From Candidatus Falkowiibacteriota bacterium (GTDB taxonomy: Bacteria; Patescibacteriota; Patescibacteriia; Patescibacteriales; UBA12465): 64,000 nt of DNA. The position numbers and the translations under genes are program-made. The stretch is from NCBI GenBank assembly GCA_026396875.1, contig JAPLVY010000007.1:17490-81489 (forward strand). Reading direction: 5' to 3'. Below, piece after piece: positions 33,987-42,904 of this stretch (the stretch's first letter is position 1; every line of letters begins with the position of its first letter). Below the pieces are notes generated by a model. It was not told the DNA's origin, ran no database searches, and saw only the letters and a program-made list of their open reading frames with translations.

Positions 33987-34868
33987 CTAGACGATTTTGA
34001 TCGCATTAATTCCCTCCACCTGCCAATAGTTATCAACTTTCTTTAGAGTCCAAGACGCCGAAGAAGCAACTTCTGGATTGATAATAACAACCGACTGGGG
34101 CACCTCAAACTCAATCCTAAATTTATTAATCAGTGGAGACTCAAAATTAGAGAGTCTAAGCAAAAGACTATTCTCTGCTCCCGCCAAGCCAGCGCTTGGA
34201 TAATCTATTTCCGCACGAAAGCCAAGGCCATCAACCATCGTTGACGCGGAAACTTCTTTCTTTAAATCACTGGAAAATCCCGACTGCTGATAACTCAATT
34301 TAGCCCAAACAACATTGGCTGAATTCTCTTGATTAATGATTCTCCCCTTAACTTCAAAGGTCATTTCTGCTCCCGCCGGCAAATCTGGTAAAGTCCAGTA
34401 ATTATTGTGTGAAACTGGCGCTGCACTAGCACTAGTAAAGATGAAGTTTCCTGGATATGATAATTCTAATTTCAGTGAATTAATCGGTGCGCCAGAATTA
34501 TTGCGATAAGTAAGGTAATAAGAAAACTCTTCTCCAGCCTTCACTCGGTCTGGAGCAGAAATCAACAATTCAACCCCTGATTTCTGGGTGGGAGAAAAAA
34601 TCAAAAGTCCTGCCCAAGCGGCAAGTGCCAAAAAAACAAGACTAAACATCCAACGAAAAACCGTAATAAACGCTTTCTGTCTGGCTTTTTTTTCTAATTT
34701 ATGGACATCAACCAGATGACCACGTTCATCACGATAAATTTCCGATAAACGGCCGTTGATTTCCTCGCCACGCTCCTCGCTTCTCATCTGACGCTCAAAA
34801 CTACGAACTTCTGCGCTAGAAGGTAAGGGCTTTTCAACAAAATGCGGCTCTGTTTTCTTTGTCGACAT
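33987..34868 (-). pseudogene. N-terminal part of the same protein, with membrane anchor
   Basis: 293 residues. A charged cytoplasmic N-terminus (about 70 residues) is followed by one transmembrane helix (FRWMFSLVFLALAAWAGLLIF) and extracellular DUF11/CARDB-like beta domains (VKAGEEFSYYLTYRNNSGAPINSLKLEL, LPDLPAGAEMTFEVKG). It stops at VEGINAIKIV, inside a domain, and a one-base shift restores continuity with the next ORF. It lies 4 nt past the DUF4012 gene, so both belong to one surface operon. Confidence 0.78.
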
Positions 34869-34872
34869 ATTT

Positions 34873-37299
34873 TTAATTATTACTTTTGATAATCACGCCG
34901 AAGCTCTGATCCCCCTCTAATAATTGACTCTTCTCCCAGCCCAGAGGGTGGGCGTCCTCAACTTCAGGATAAACCCAAATATTATTTAGCTGCTTATTTG
35001 AATCCGGAAAAGACAATTTTCCATAGTATTCAGGGGCTTTGGCTCCGGGCTGTTTCTGGACAAGAAGTGAGTATGAAGCTAATTTTTCCTTTTCGCCAAA
35101 GACAAGTCTGCCAAGTTTTGCCTGCCAGCTTTCATTTGGCAAACTATTACTGAAGGTCATTCTAAAAGGCAGATAGTAACTAAATTCAACGCTCGCTTCA
35201 TTGCCAGGATCGACCATTAACCAATTAGCAAAAACCGTCTTGTTATTTTCTTGATAAATCATGGTTCCGTTGCGAGTCTTTAGGGCCTGTCCTTCCCCTT
35301 TTTGAATAAGTGGACGCTCTTGCCAATCATCGGCAGCTTTTTTAAATAGTGAACTACTGGGGGTGGTAAAACCCGAGGAATCGATTAACTCACTTCCTAG
35401 CGGCACATAAATTCTAAGCCAATCAACGTTTCTCATGCCAAACAACTTTTCATTTTTAATACCGCTATGATTTTTGGTAATTTTTACTCTATTGAGAATC
35501 CGACCATCCGCCTGGATTTCGGTGCTCTGTTCAATTCTCTCGGTCACTCGATAGTCGCTTTTGCCGCCACTAATATTAGAGTCAACTACCATCAAATAAT
35601 CGCCAGTAGTTTTCTCTTGCCTACCAGCCCAGGAACGACGCTCAACTTCAGCCTGCAATTTTGGATCGGAAAAATTGAACATTAATTGCTTCTGGTCAAG
35701 ACTTCTTTCGGTTAAGGTCAAGATTTTGGCGATATTTTCCCGATCAATTTTTTTGGGTAATTCCGAAAGAATTTTTGCCGTTAAGTCACCGATGATTTTC
35801 TTGGGCTTTTTCCCTTGATTGCGCTCTAAATCCTGCTTAACCAAGACAGTAGCGCTGGCAATATTGGTAGTACTAGTGGCACCTCGAAAATCGTCCACCG
35901 ACAACTGCCCGTCTTTCACTAAATTATCTTTCTCGGTTATTTGCTGAGTTATTTCGTAAAAATTGTTAGCATCAATAATGACGCCATATTCACTAGTCAG
36001 ATCAATCGGACCAGTGATCTCCAAGAGTCCATCAATAATGTCTGGAGTAAAAGCAATTACCCCGTCTACTGTCGGACCACCACTCTTTTCGTAAAACCAA
36101 CGGATATTATCAGCGGACAAAGCCCAGTCAGGGAACCAATTCGCGTCCCAAAAAAACCAACGAGCAGCAATTAGGCGCAGAGCTTCTGGAGATTTAACAA
36201 AAGCACTTAAACCGCCCTTAGTGTCATAAGTCCCCCCACCAGGTATCTCCAAATTCTTAACTTTACCGCCACTGAAATCAATCAGCGCGTAACTTCCCAT
36301 AAATCCACCACCACCACGCAACTCATTGTTGTTTTGAAAAATAAGCAAATATCTTTTGTCTCTATTAACACCAAATAATTCTCCGAGTTTACTGGCAGCC
36401 GGCACGGCTTCTGATAAAGCATCGTCTAGAACATTCACCTTTTCTTTGAGGTCTGAGAACTGCTGGCGATATTCTGACGGCAAAGATTCTGCATCTATTT
36501 CCTCCAACTTACTGGACAAGCTTTTTGCTTCTCTTAAAGCCACCGCCCCCTCCCTCTCAAAAATTGCCAAAGAATCCTTGGGATCACCCTGAGAAAATAT
36601 TCCATCTAACGCCAAGGACAGATGCTGCCCCAAAGAAGAAGCGAGGATACCCGCTGCCAGAAACTTCTGGCCATTGGCGGCTAGACGCAATTCTTTATTC
36701 CCAGACAAAGCAGCCAGACCAAGTAAATTTTGATTAATTCCTTTCAGGTCATCTTCGGCTTGCAAGAAGTGCTGCGCGGCTCCAGAAAAGTCATTGGAAG
36801 CGGATTTTAGGTCTAAGCGAGAAGCCGCTGAGGCCGCCAACATCAGATCATTAATAGCCAAATGAGAGCTAGCACTAATCTTTTGTTTTAGCGCTTGCGG
36901 GTCAAGTATTTTATAATAAGCAAGCAATTTAAGGGGGATAAAAATAGACAAAAGAACCAGCGAGAAAGCAATAGCGCGACCAAGAAAAGAACTAGCGAAA
37001 ACCTTCTTCTCAAAAGAGCTAAGACGATCGCTTATTTCCTCCGCTCTTTTGTCTAGAAGCATGCCTCCGTGGCGATGATGCGTAAGGGGTTTAAAAAAGA
37101 AAGACAGAGAAGATGAAACTCTCTTTGATTTCCAGGAATAATTATTCGATCTTTTAGTCTTCTTGTTTTGGTGTTTACCCTCATTTACTGAAGAATCATT
37201 CTTCCGTAAATCAAGAATAAAGCCGGAGCGCTTATGCTCCAACTGATCAAGGGAAATATCTAAAGAAAATTTCTTATTTTTATTTCTCAATTTAGTCAT
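34873..37299 (-). CDS. DUF4012 domain envelope protein
   Basis: 808 residues: basic cytoplasmic N-terminus, one transmembrane helix (about 112-132, IAFSLVLLSIFIPLKLLAY), helical extracellular region, then DUF4012 starting with RYLLIFQNNNELRGGGGFMGSYALIDFSGGKV (about 310). This family is widespread in CPR and Gram-positive bacteria and is usually encoded next to glycosyltransferases and polysaccharide genes; its function is unproven, though the LytR-CpsA-Psr-like context suggests envelope polymer handling. It overlaps the glycosyltransferase gene by 8 nt. Confidence 0.93.
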   Translation of the reverse strand: MTKLRNKNKKFSLDISLDQLEHKRSGFILDLRKNDSSVNEGKHQNKKTKRSNNYSWKSKRVSSSLSFFFKPLTHHRHGGMLLDKRAEEISDRLSSFEKKVFASSFLGRAIAFSLVLLSIFIPLKLLAYYKILDPQALKQKISASSHLAINDLMLAASAASRLDLKSASNDFSGAAQHFLQAEDDLKGINQNLLGLAALSGNKELRLAANGQKFLAAGILASSLGQHLSLALDGIFSQGDPKDSLAIFEREGAVALREAKSLSSKLEEIDAESLPSEYRQQFSDLKEKVNVLDDALSEAVPAASKLGELFGVNRDKRYLLIFQNNNELRGGGGFMGSYALIDFSGGKVKNLEIPGGGTYDTKGGLSAFVKSPEALRLIAARWFFWDANWFPDWALSADNIRWFYEKSGGPTVDGVIAFTPDIIDGLLEITGPIDLTSEYGVIIDANNFYEITQQITEKDNLVKDGQLSVDDFRGATSTTNIASATVLVKQDLERNQGKKPKKIIGDLTAKILSELPKKIDRENIAKILTLTERSLDQKQLMFNFSDPKLQAEVERRSWAGRQEKTTGDYLMVVDSNISGGKSDYRVTERIEQSTEIQADGRILNRVKITKNHSGIKNEKLFGMRNVDWLRIYVPLGSELIDSSGFTTPSSSLFKKAADDWQERPLIQKGEGQALKTRNGTMIYQENNKTVFANWLMVDPGNEASVEFSYYLPFRMTFSNSLPNESWQAKLGRLVFGEKEKLASYSLLVQKQPGAKAPEYYGKLSFPDSNKQLNNIWVYPEVEDAHPLGWEKSQLLEGDQSFGVIIKSNN

Positions 37300-38449
37300 T
37301 TATTTTTAGGCACTTTTGATAAACCGCCAAGGTCTTTTTCGCACAATCCTGCCAACTGAAATCTTTTACTCTTTTTGTTCCTGCGTCTTTCAGATTTTCT
37401 CTTAACGTCGCATCGCTGAAAACTCGATTCATTTTACTTAAGAAATCATTGGCATCATAGGGGTCAAAATATAGTGCGGCATCGCCTAGTATCTCTGGCA
37501 GGCTTCCCTCTTTTGAGCTAACAACCGGACAACCACGAGACATTGCCTCTAGCGGTGGTAGACCGAAGCCCTCGTAAAACGAGGGGAAAATATAGGCCAG
37601 AGCGCGAGAAAACAAAAATGATAAATCATCATCAGAAACATAGCCGAGAAAATAAACCCTCTTCACTTGCAAGTCTTTGGCTAATTTTTTTATCTGTAAA
37701 TAAAAATAGTCCTCCTTCCCCACCAAAACCAAGGAGGCATTATGCTGTTTACTTTCTCCTTGGAAGGAGGAAAAAGCCTTAAGTAAACCCTCAAGATTCT
37801 TGTGAGGATAAGCGTTGCCGACATAAAGGAAAAAAGGCTGGTCAATACCTTGCTGCTGCAAAATGCGAGAATCCGTTGCCACATCCACGAGGAAATTATC
37901 AGCCACTCCTTCGTAGGTAACCTCAATTTTATTAGCCGATATTTTAAATTGTTTAATAATATCTTCAGCGGTAAATTTTGAAACTGCAATAATCTTTAAA
38001 GAATTTTTAACAGCGTAACCAATTACTTGTCGATAAGCAAAATTTTTCAGGCGATACATCCATGGTTTAAGCAGCGTGGCCTTCAGTGAAGGAAATTTTG
38101 TGAGAATTAAATCATGGATAGTAACAATAAAATTACGACGGTAGAATATCGGCACGTTAAAGTGTGTAAAATGCAATAGATCGAGATTCTCACGGTAAAA
38201 GTAGAAAGGTAAAATTACTTGTTCACGCCAAGAGTACCAGCGAATATTAATCTTAACTTTTTTATAATTTTTTCCCGGTAGCTGAAAACTATCGAAATTT
38301 TCTGGACTCAAGAAAATAACGTAGTCGGCAGTCTGATCGAAAGAAACGATCCGGTCAGTGATTTCCTGAGTATAACGACCGAGGCCCTTACCAAGAGGAC
38401 CATAAAAACGAGCGTCAATACCAATTTTTGGTTTTTTGTGATTTTCCAT
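37292..38449 (-). CDS. Glycosyltransferase family 4 (GT-B)
   Basis: Retaining GT-B sugar transferase, 385 residues. The C-terminal nucleotide-sugar site is clear: LYVGNAYPHKNLEGLLKAF, FLGYVSDDDLSFLFSRALAYIFPSFYEGFGLPPLEAMSRGCPVVSS with the EGFGLPPLE (E-x7-E) motif, and PEILGDAALYFDPYD. N-terminal GIDARFYGPLGKGLGRYTQEI is typical of mannosyl- or rhamnosyltransferase-like members. The acceptor is not predictable. It starts the DUF4012 surface operon, overlapping the DUF4012 gene. Confidence 0.94.
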   Translation of the reverse strand: MENHKKPKIGIDARFYGPLGKGLGRYTQEITDRIVSFDQTADYVIFLSPENFDSFQLPGKNYKKVKINIRWYSWREQVILPFYFYRENLDLLHFTHFNVPIFYRRNFIVTIHDLILTKFPSLKATLLKPWMYRLKNFAYRQVIGYAVKNSLKIIAVSKFTAEDIIKQFKISANKIEVTYEGVADNFLVDVATDSRILQQQGIDQPFFLYVGNAYPHKNLEGLLKAFSSFQGESKQHNASLVLVGKEDYFYLQIKKLAKDLQVKRVYFLGYVSDDDLSFLFSRALAYIFPSFYEGFGLPPLEAMSRGCPVVSSKEGSLPEILGDAALYFDPYDANDFLSKMNRVFSDATLRENLKDAGTKRVKDFSWQDCAKKTLAVYQKCLKIND

Positions 38450-38458
38450 TTTTATAGT

Positions 38459-39883
38459 TTAGGCAAAGGGGAGGTTCTCCGGTGGATTATCTTTTTCCAA
38501 GGCTTCTATTTTGTCATCTGGTGCTTTTGGTCCTTTCGGTTTTTCGTTAAAAATATCTTCTGGAACATATTTGTCATCCATAAACAGGGGCAAACTTGCT
38601 GGAGCTTCCGCCTTTCTGCCAGGAGCCATTTGAACCAAGGGAGCTTTGACTGAAGCTTCAATTGGAAAATGCCAAATAGTAGCTAGCTCTTCAATGGTAT
38701 AAACACCAGGAGTGCGACCAGCGCCGACTGCTCGACCGACATAATTATTCATCAAGCGATTTTTCTTAGTTATTAGTCGCGCTGTTTGGTTAAAATAAGC
38801 CGACTTGGTCATGGTAAAATCTAAGTCCGGCTTAAAGCTGTTGAGATCTAAATCGATGAATTGCTTGATATAGCCGACAAAGCCACTAAAAACTTTGGCT
38901 TTATTAATAACGTCCTTTTTGGCAAGATAAACAATTCTTAATTTGGCCTCAAAGCCTAATTGAGAAGCTTTGTTTTGGATAAATTCAATCTTCTTCTTCT
39001 GAACCGGGGTTAATTCCATCATCGATAAAGCTTTTTTCTCTTCCTTCTTTTCTGGTTGGTAGGGACCCCATAATTCAAAAAGCCCCTCACTAACTCCATG
39101 AACAATTGGCGCTAAACGATCCAATAAGTCTTCCCCAGCTTTCGGTTTCTTGCCAAGAATCTTATTTACTTCGTCATCCGCTTTTTTTGCCCAATCAAAA
39201 CCACAGGGAGTAACCAGAATCTGATACCAGAATTGTTCGCCAGTCCGCAAAGAGCTGCATAAATCCATTAGCGAAGCCATGGGGTCTTTAAACTGAGTTT
39301 CGCTTGGGCCCATTTGATGTTCAAATTCTTTATAAGTTTTTATTGGATAAATAAAATGCTTCTGCTGAATAAACTCTGAACCGGCGATATCATATTCTTC
39401 ATCAGGAAAACGTAATGGCATCCCCTCGACATAATCATCCACTTCGGTGATTTCCGCGTCTGGGTATTGAGAATAAACTGATGATTCCACTAGACTCCTG
39501 AATTGAATAGGTGTTCTGATTAAAAATTGCGTATACCCATCGATGCTAACAATCTCAAAACTAAAAGAAAGTTGATAGACTCCCAAAAACCACTTTTCAA
39601 AAAAACTAACCGAGCCGTGAGCGCCAGCCAAATAAGTAAAAAGGTTTTCGGTTGCCTTTGGAGATTGCTCATTGCCTTTGGGAATATCGATAGCCAGCAA
39701 AATAAACTTGTTTTTCATTGACCATTTAGTCTCGATGTAAATCAGCCAAAGATGCAATGAGGCTTTGACAAACATCCAGGCCAAAATTATCCAGCCAAAA
39801 TACAAAAAAAACTTCCAGAGCATGAGATCGGGCGGAAGATGTAAAAAATCTTCAATCGGGGTTAAATTGATAACAATATCCAT
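38459..39883 (-). CDS. Unknown membrane protein, DUF8128-like, of the type seen with conjugation-like ATPases
   Basis: 474 residues. Two hydrophobic stretches near the N-terminus (about 22-48) with a short periplasmic turn are followed by a large cytoplasmic mixed domain. It carries YTIEELATIWHFPIEASVKAP near the end, resembling the EELATLWHLP motif of TraG/VirB4-associated and DUF87 proteins in CPR genomes. In such genomes a similar gene often precedes a secretion-type ATPase, which is not found here. Function unknown; a role in a membrane secretion or pilus complex is inference. Confidence 0.75.
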   Translation of the reverse strand: MDIVINLTPIEDFLHLPPDLMLWKFFLYFGWIILAWMFVKASLHLWLIYIETKWSMKNKFILLAIDIPKGNEQSPKATENLFTYLAGAHGSVSFFEKWFLGVYQLSFSFEIVSIDGYTQFLIRTPIQFRSLVESSVYSQYPDAEITEVDDYVEGMPLRFPDEEYDIAGSEFIQQKHFIYPIKTYKEFEHQMGPSETQFKDPMASLMDLCSSLRTGEQFWYQILVTPCGFDWAKKADDEVNKILGKKPKAGEDLLDRLAPIVHGVSEGLFELWGPYQPEKKEEKKALSMMELTPVQKKKIEFIQNKASQLGFEAKLRIVYLAKKDVINKAKVFSGFVGYIKQFIDLDLNSFKPDLDFTMTKSAYFNQTARLITKKNRLMNNYVGRAVGAGRTPGVYTIEELATIWHFPIEASVKAPLVQMAPGRKAEAPASLPLFMDDKYVPEDIFNEKPKGPKAPDDKIEALEKDNPPENLPFA

Positions 39884-39934
39884 AAGAAGGATAATTATAA
39901 AATATCTTTTATTTTACCATATAAACTAGTAAAA

Positions 39935-39972
39935 ACAAAATCACCCCAGATCTATTCTGGGGTGATTTTTGA
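39935..39972 (-). terminator. Terminator of the sigma-like regulator gene
   Basis: 13-bp stem AAATCACCCCAGA / TCTGGGGTGATTT-like with a 4-nt loop, T-rich on the minus strand. Confidence 0.9.
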
Positions 39973-39992
39973 TATCGAAAAAGATTGAAAAA

Positions 39993-41024
39993 TTATTTAT
40001 TCCACTCCTTCAAACCATACATACCGCGACCGGTTAAAATGTAGCGGTTATCCAAAATTAATTCGTTGTGAACAGTGGCTGGATTTGCCACTTTTTTGTC
40101 AAAACCGACTTCATTGATCCGACGAGCAATCTCAGTAAAATGCAAAGGCTCACCAGCGTTCTTTAAAACCAAAAAGATTTTATCATTAATAGTTTTTGGC
40201 TTAACCTCCTGCCAAGAGGAAACACCCCAATGTCCAAATTTGTTTCTTTCCAGGCTCTTGATGGCTTGCATTAGAGAGTAAAGAATCTTGTTGCTGTTGA
40301 TTACTTCTGCTTTATCTGGGAAAGTTTCACTCTTTAAAATTGCTGAAATATCGACATCACCATCAAACGTTAGCTGCTCTTGGTATTTATTGTAGGAATC
40401 GAGCTCTTTTAGAAGATCGAGCAATTCTTCAGTGCTTAAAGTTTTCTTCAAGGCGTCAACCTTCTCCATCAAATCATTAGCTAATTCTTCGAGATGGTTA
40501 ATGGATGAGTCCTTTGATTTCAAAGAGGAGTTAAACTGCTCTGATTCGGATACGAAATCAAAGTTATCGGCCAAGACGCGAGAAAGAATAAAATCGAAGT
40601 TATTACGATATGAAGTCTTTTCCTGTTGACTTGACTCATTATTACCATCAATAATCTCCAGGCAAAAAACCGTTAAAATATCCAAAAGATAATCACGACG
40701 CATTAAACCGCCATGCTGTTCGAGTAGGGACTCTACGACTTCTTTTAAAACTGCTAGATCGCCTTCAAGTGTTTCCAGTTTCTTGATTTTTTTCAAACTT
40801 GAAGATTCTATTTGACGAACTCTTTCACGAGTTAACTGATGGAGCTTGCCAATTTTTTCCAGAGTTTCTTTCTTTTCCCCTTGTAAGCCAAAACGGCGCA
40901 CCAAAACATCTTTTTCGCGGTCCATAAGATCGCCAAAGAGGTTGGAAACGATTTGAACGGCGTTAAGCTTGGAGGCCTCTTCGCCGCGTTTTTCTTTAAT
41001 TAAAGTCTCTAAAATGCTTCCCAT
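39993..41024 (-). CDS. Sigma region 4 - HARE-HTH fusion regulator
   Basis: 343 residues. The N-terminal part (about 25-85) matches sigma70 region 4: MDREKDVLVRRFGLQGEKKETLEKIGKLHQLTRERVRQIESSSLKKIKK, including the helix-turn-helix that reads -35 elements. The C-terminal 70 residues match a HARE-HTH domain (LKNAGEPLHFTEIARRINEVGFDKKVANPATVHNELI...YILTGRGMYGLKEW), as in RNA polymerase delta (RpoE). The middle is helical. No sigma region 2 is present, so it cannot melt promoters alone. It probably modulates RNA polymerase. Monocistronic, own promoter and terminator. Confidence 0.88.
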   Translation of the reverse strand: MGSILETLIKEKRGEEASKLNAVQIVSNLFGDLMDREKDVLVRRFGLQGEKKETLEKIGKLHQLTRERVRQIESSSLKKIKKLETLEGDLAVLKEVVESLLEQHGGLMRRDYLLDILTVFCLEIIDGNNESSQQEKTSYRNNFDFILSRVLADNFDFVSESEQFNSSLKSKDSSINHLEELANDLMEKVDALKKTLSTEELLDLLKELDSYNKYQEQLTFDGDVDISAILKSETFPDKAEVINSNKILYSLMQAIKSLERNKFGHWGVSSWQEVKPKTINDKIFLVLKNAGEPLHFTEIARRINEVGFDKKVANPATVHNELILDNRYILTGRGMYGLKEWNK

Positions 41025-41088
41025 ATTTTCAGATGGTTGGTCAAAAAAAATATAATTGACTGACCCGCTAGTTTTTTATCTATCTTGA

Positions 41089-41117
41089 ACTCTATCACGA
41101 TAACATTTTTTAGTCAA
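41089..41117 (-). promoter_or_regulatory. Promoter of the sigma-like regulator gene
   Basis: On the minus strand: TTGACT, 17-nt spacer, TAGAGT. Confidence 0.55.
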
Positions 41118-41127
41118 TAGTCACGAG

Positions 41128-42105
41128 TTATCTGTCCTTATTTTTATAATTTTCCTTTATATTAGTAAAAATGCTGTAATATTCCTTCATTAAAAACGGC
41201 TCTCTAAATAAAGCAAAAATGAACATGCCCAGGCTAGATTTGATAATTATTGCTTTCGAAAAAAGGTTCTGTCGGCTAAAATGCTTGCTAAAAAGCAGGT
41301 GCTGGTTAACAAAAGACCAGCGACGAACATTCTTGCTTTTATTTTTTCGATCTCGAAGAGTGGCAATAAAACCTTGTCCGGGATCCGCGGCACTACGATC
41401 ATGCCAGGCAGCGGCCTCAGAAACACAAGCTGATCTCTGCCCCGCCAAGAAGAGCCGGTAGGCTAGATCACAGTCCTCTTTATACATAAACATCCTTTCG
41501 TCGAAATATTGTTCCTCCCCGGCTTTTCCGGTGGCGATAAGTAATAGGGCTGAGAGGCGAAAAATACCTGCCGCCCCCGAAGGGCCGATAATCTCAAGAT
41601 TATCAAAAGAGCCATCATCAACTTTCCCCTGCCCCAAGTCAGAGAAACGAAGACCGGGAGACAAAACTAAGCCGCAAGTATCAATAATTTTGTGTTCAGG
41701 ATTCTTCGGAAAAGGCCAACGATAGAGCTTGGGGCAAGCGGAAGAAATTGATCCATCTCCATCCAAAAATTCGATTAGCTTTTTTATGGTATCTTTTTCT
41801 AAGAGCACATCGGGGTTAAGCATTAGAAAATAAGTGGCCCCGTCTTTTTTTGCTGAACGAATTAGAATGTTATAAGCTCTGGCAAAACCCAGGTTTTGAC
41901 TCCGGGAAAGAAACTGGAAATCGGGATAACTCGTAGCAATCAATTCCTGATTGCGATAATCTCCAGGCTCACTATTATCAAAGATTTTTACCAAAAAATT
42001 ATTATCTGGCAAAAAAGATAAAGCAGCCTGCAAAGCTGGCAAAGTCTTGGAAAAATATTTTAGCGAAGAATCGCCGTAGGCAACTAATCCGATAACTAAC
42101 TTCAT
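41128..42105 (-). CDS. Glycosyltransferase family 2 (GT-A)
   Basis: 325 residues from the ATG at 42105 (the track opens at a TTG). GT-A fold with LVIGLVAYGDSSLKYFSKTLPAL, DNSEPGDYRN, SQNLGFARAYNILI, the DXD-type motif LMLNPDVLLEK, and a C-terminal FDERMFMYKEDCDLAYRLFLAGQRSACVSEAAAWHDRSAAD, as in rhamnosyltransferase-like GT2. It likely adds sugar to a surface glycan. dTDP-rhamnose genes lie just upstream, so rhamnose is a plausible donor (inference). Confidence 0.93.
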   Translation of the reverse strand: MKLVIGLVAYGDSSLKYFSKTLPALQAALSFLPDNNFLVKIFDNSEPGDYRNQELIATSYPDFQFLSRSQNLGFARAYNILIRSAKKDGATYFLMLNPDVLLEKDTIKKLIEFLDGDGSISSACPKLYRWPFPKNPEHKIIDTCGLVLSPGLRFSDLGQGKVDDGSFDNLEIIGPSGAAGIFRLSALLLIATGKAGEEQYFDERMFMYKEDCDLAYRLFLAGQRSACVSEAAAWHDRSAADPGQGFIATLRDRKNKSKNVRRWSFVNQHLLFSKHFSRQNLFSKAIIIKSSLGMFIFALFREPFLMKEYYSIFTNIKENYKNKDR

Positions 42106-42135
42106 AATAATTGTGACCAAAAATCTAAAGAAATA

Positions 42136-42160
42136 AAAAACGGCCGGGCAAGGCCGTTTT
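42136..42160 (-). terminator. Terminator after rmlA
   Basis: AAAACGGCC / GGCCGTTTT stem with loop GGGCAA, T-tract on the minus strand, directly after the rmlA stop. Confidence 0.9.
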
Positions 42161-42161
42161 C

Positions 42162-42887
42162 TTAAATTACCATCTTATCTGCTAACTTTTCTTTGGCAAT
42201 TTGCTGAGCTCTTAAAAGACTATCAAAAGTGCCCGCATCAAGCCATTCCCCTTGAACCATTGCCACTTCTAATTCTCCATGATTTAAGTACCAATTGTTG
42301 AGATCAGTGATTTCTAACTCTCCCCGGTCGCTGGGTTTAAGATTTTTAGCCACCTCAACCACTCTTTTGTCATAAATATACATTCCGGTTACCGCATAAT
42401 TACTGAGATATTCTTTCGGTTTTTCAACTATTTTTTCAGCACGTTTTTGTTCGTCAAATTTTACTACACCGAAACGCTCCGGATCAGGAACTTCTTTGGC
42501 AAAAATCTTGGCGCCACCCCTAAAATTCTTTATTTCTTCGGAAAAATCATCTTCAAAAATATTATCGCCCAAAATCATCGCTACATCCTCATTATCAATA
42601 AAATTGCTGCCAATAATAAAGGCCTGAGCTAGGCCCTCTGGCTTGTCCTGAATTTCGTAGGTAAATTTAACCCCAAAATCTTTGCCGCTTCCCAGAAGAT
42701 TCAAATAGTCGCCAGCTCTCTCCGGGGAAACAATTATTAGGATCTCTTTTATTCCGGCCTTAACCAGAGTGTTAAGAGGATAATAAATCATTGGACGATG
42801 ATAAATCGGCAATAGCTGCTTGCTAGTGATTTTTGTGAGAGGGCGCAAGCGAGTACCGCTGCCACCAGAAAGAATTATTCCACGCAT
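42162..42887 (-). CDS. rmlA: Glucose-1-phosphate thymidylyltransferase
   Basis: Makes dTDP-glucose, first step to dTDP-L-rhamnose. The nucleotidyltransferase motif GIILSGGSGTRLRPLTKITSKQLLPIYHRPMIYYPL is at the N-terminus, with GLAQAFIIGSNFI, MILGDNIFEDDF, and FGVVKFD following. 241 residues, shorter than the about 290-residue RmlA1/A2, so it may be the short variant found in Gram-positives, archaea and CPR. It is last in the cluster that begins with mraZ. rmlB and rmlC are not in the window. Confidence 0.93.
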   Translation of the reverse strand: MRGIILSGGSGTRLRPLTKITSKQLLPIYHRPMIYYPLNTLVKAGIKEILIIVSPERAGDYLNLLGSGKDFGVKFTYEIQDKPEGLAQAFIIGSNFIDNEDVAMILGDNIFEDDFSEEIKNFRGGAKIFAKEVPDPERFGVVKFDEQKRAEKIVEKPKEYLSNYAVTGMYIYDKRVVEVAKNLKPSDRGELEITDLNNWYLNHGELEVAMVQGEWLDAGTFDSLLRAQQIAKEKLADKMVI

Positions 42888-42904
42888 AAATATAGAAATT
42901 AATT

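Noticed and set aside
33985-34005. Programmed -1 frameshift in the beta-sandwich gene
   Set aside because: No X-XXY-YYZ heptamer in the zero frame and no downstream stem-loop apparent.
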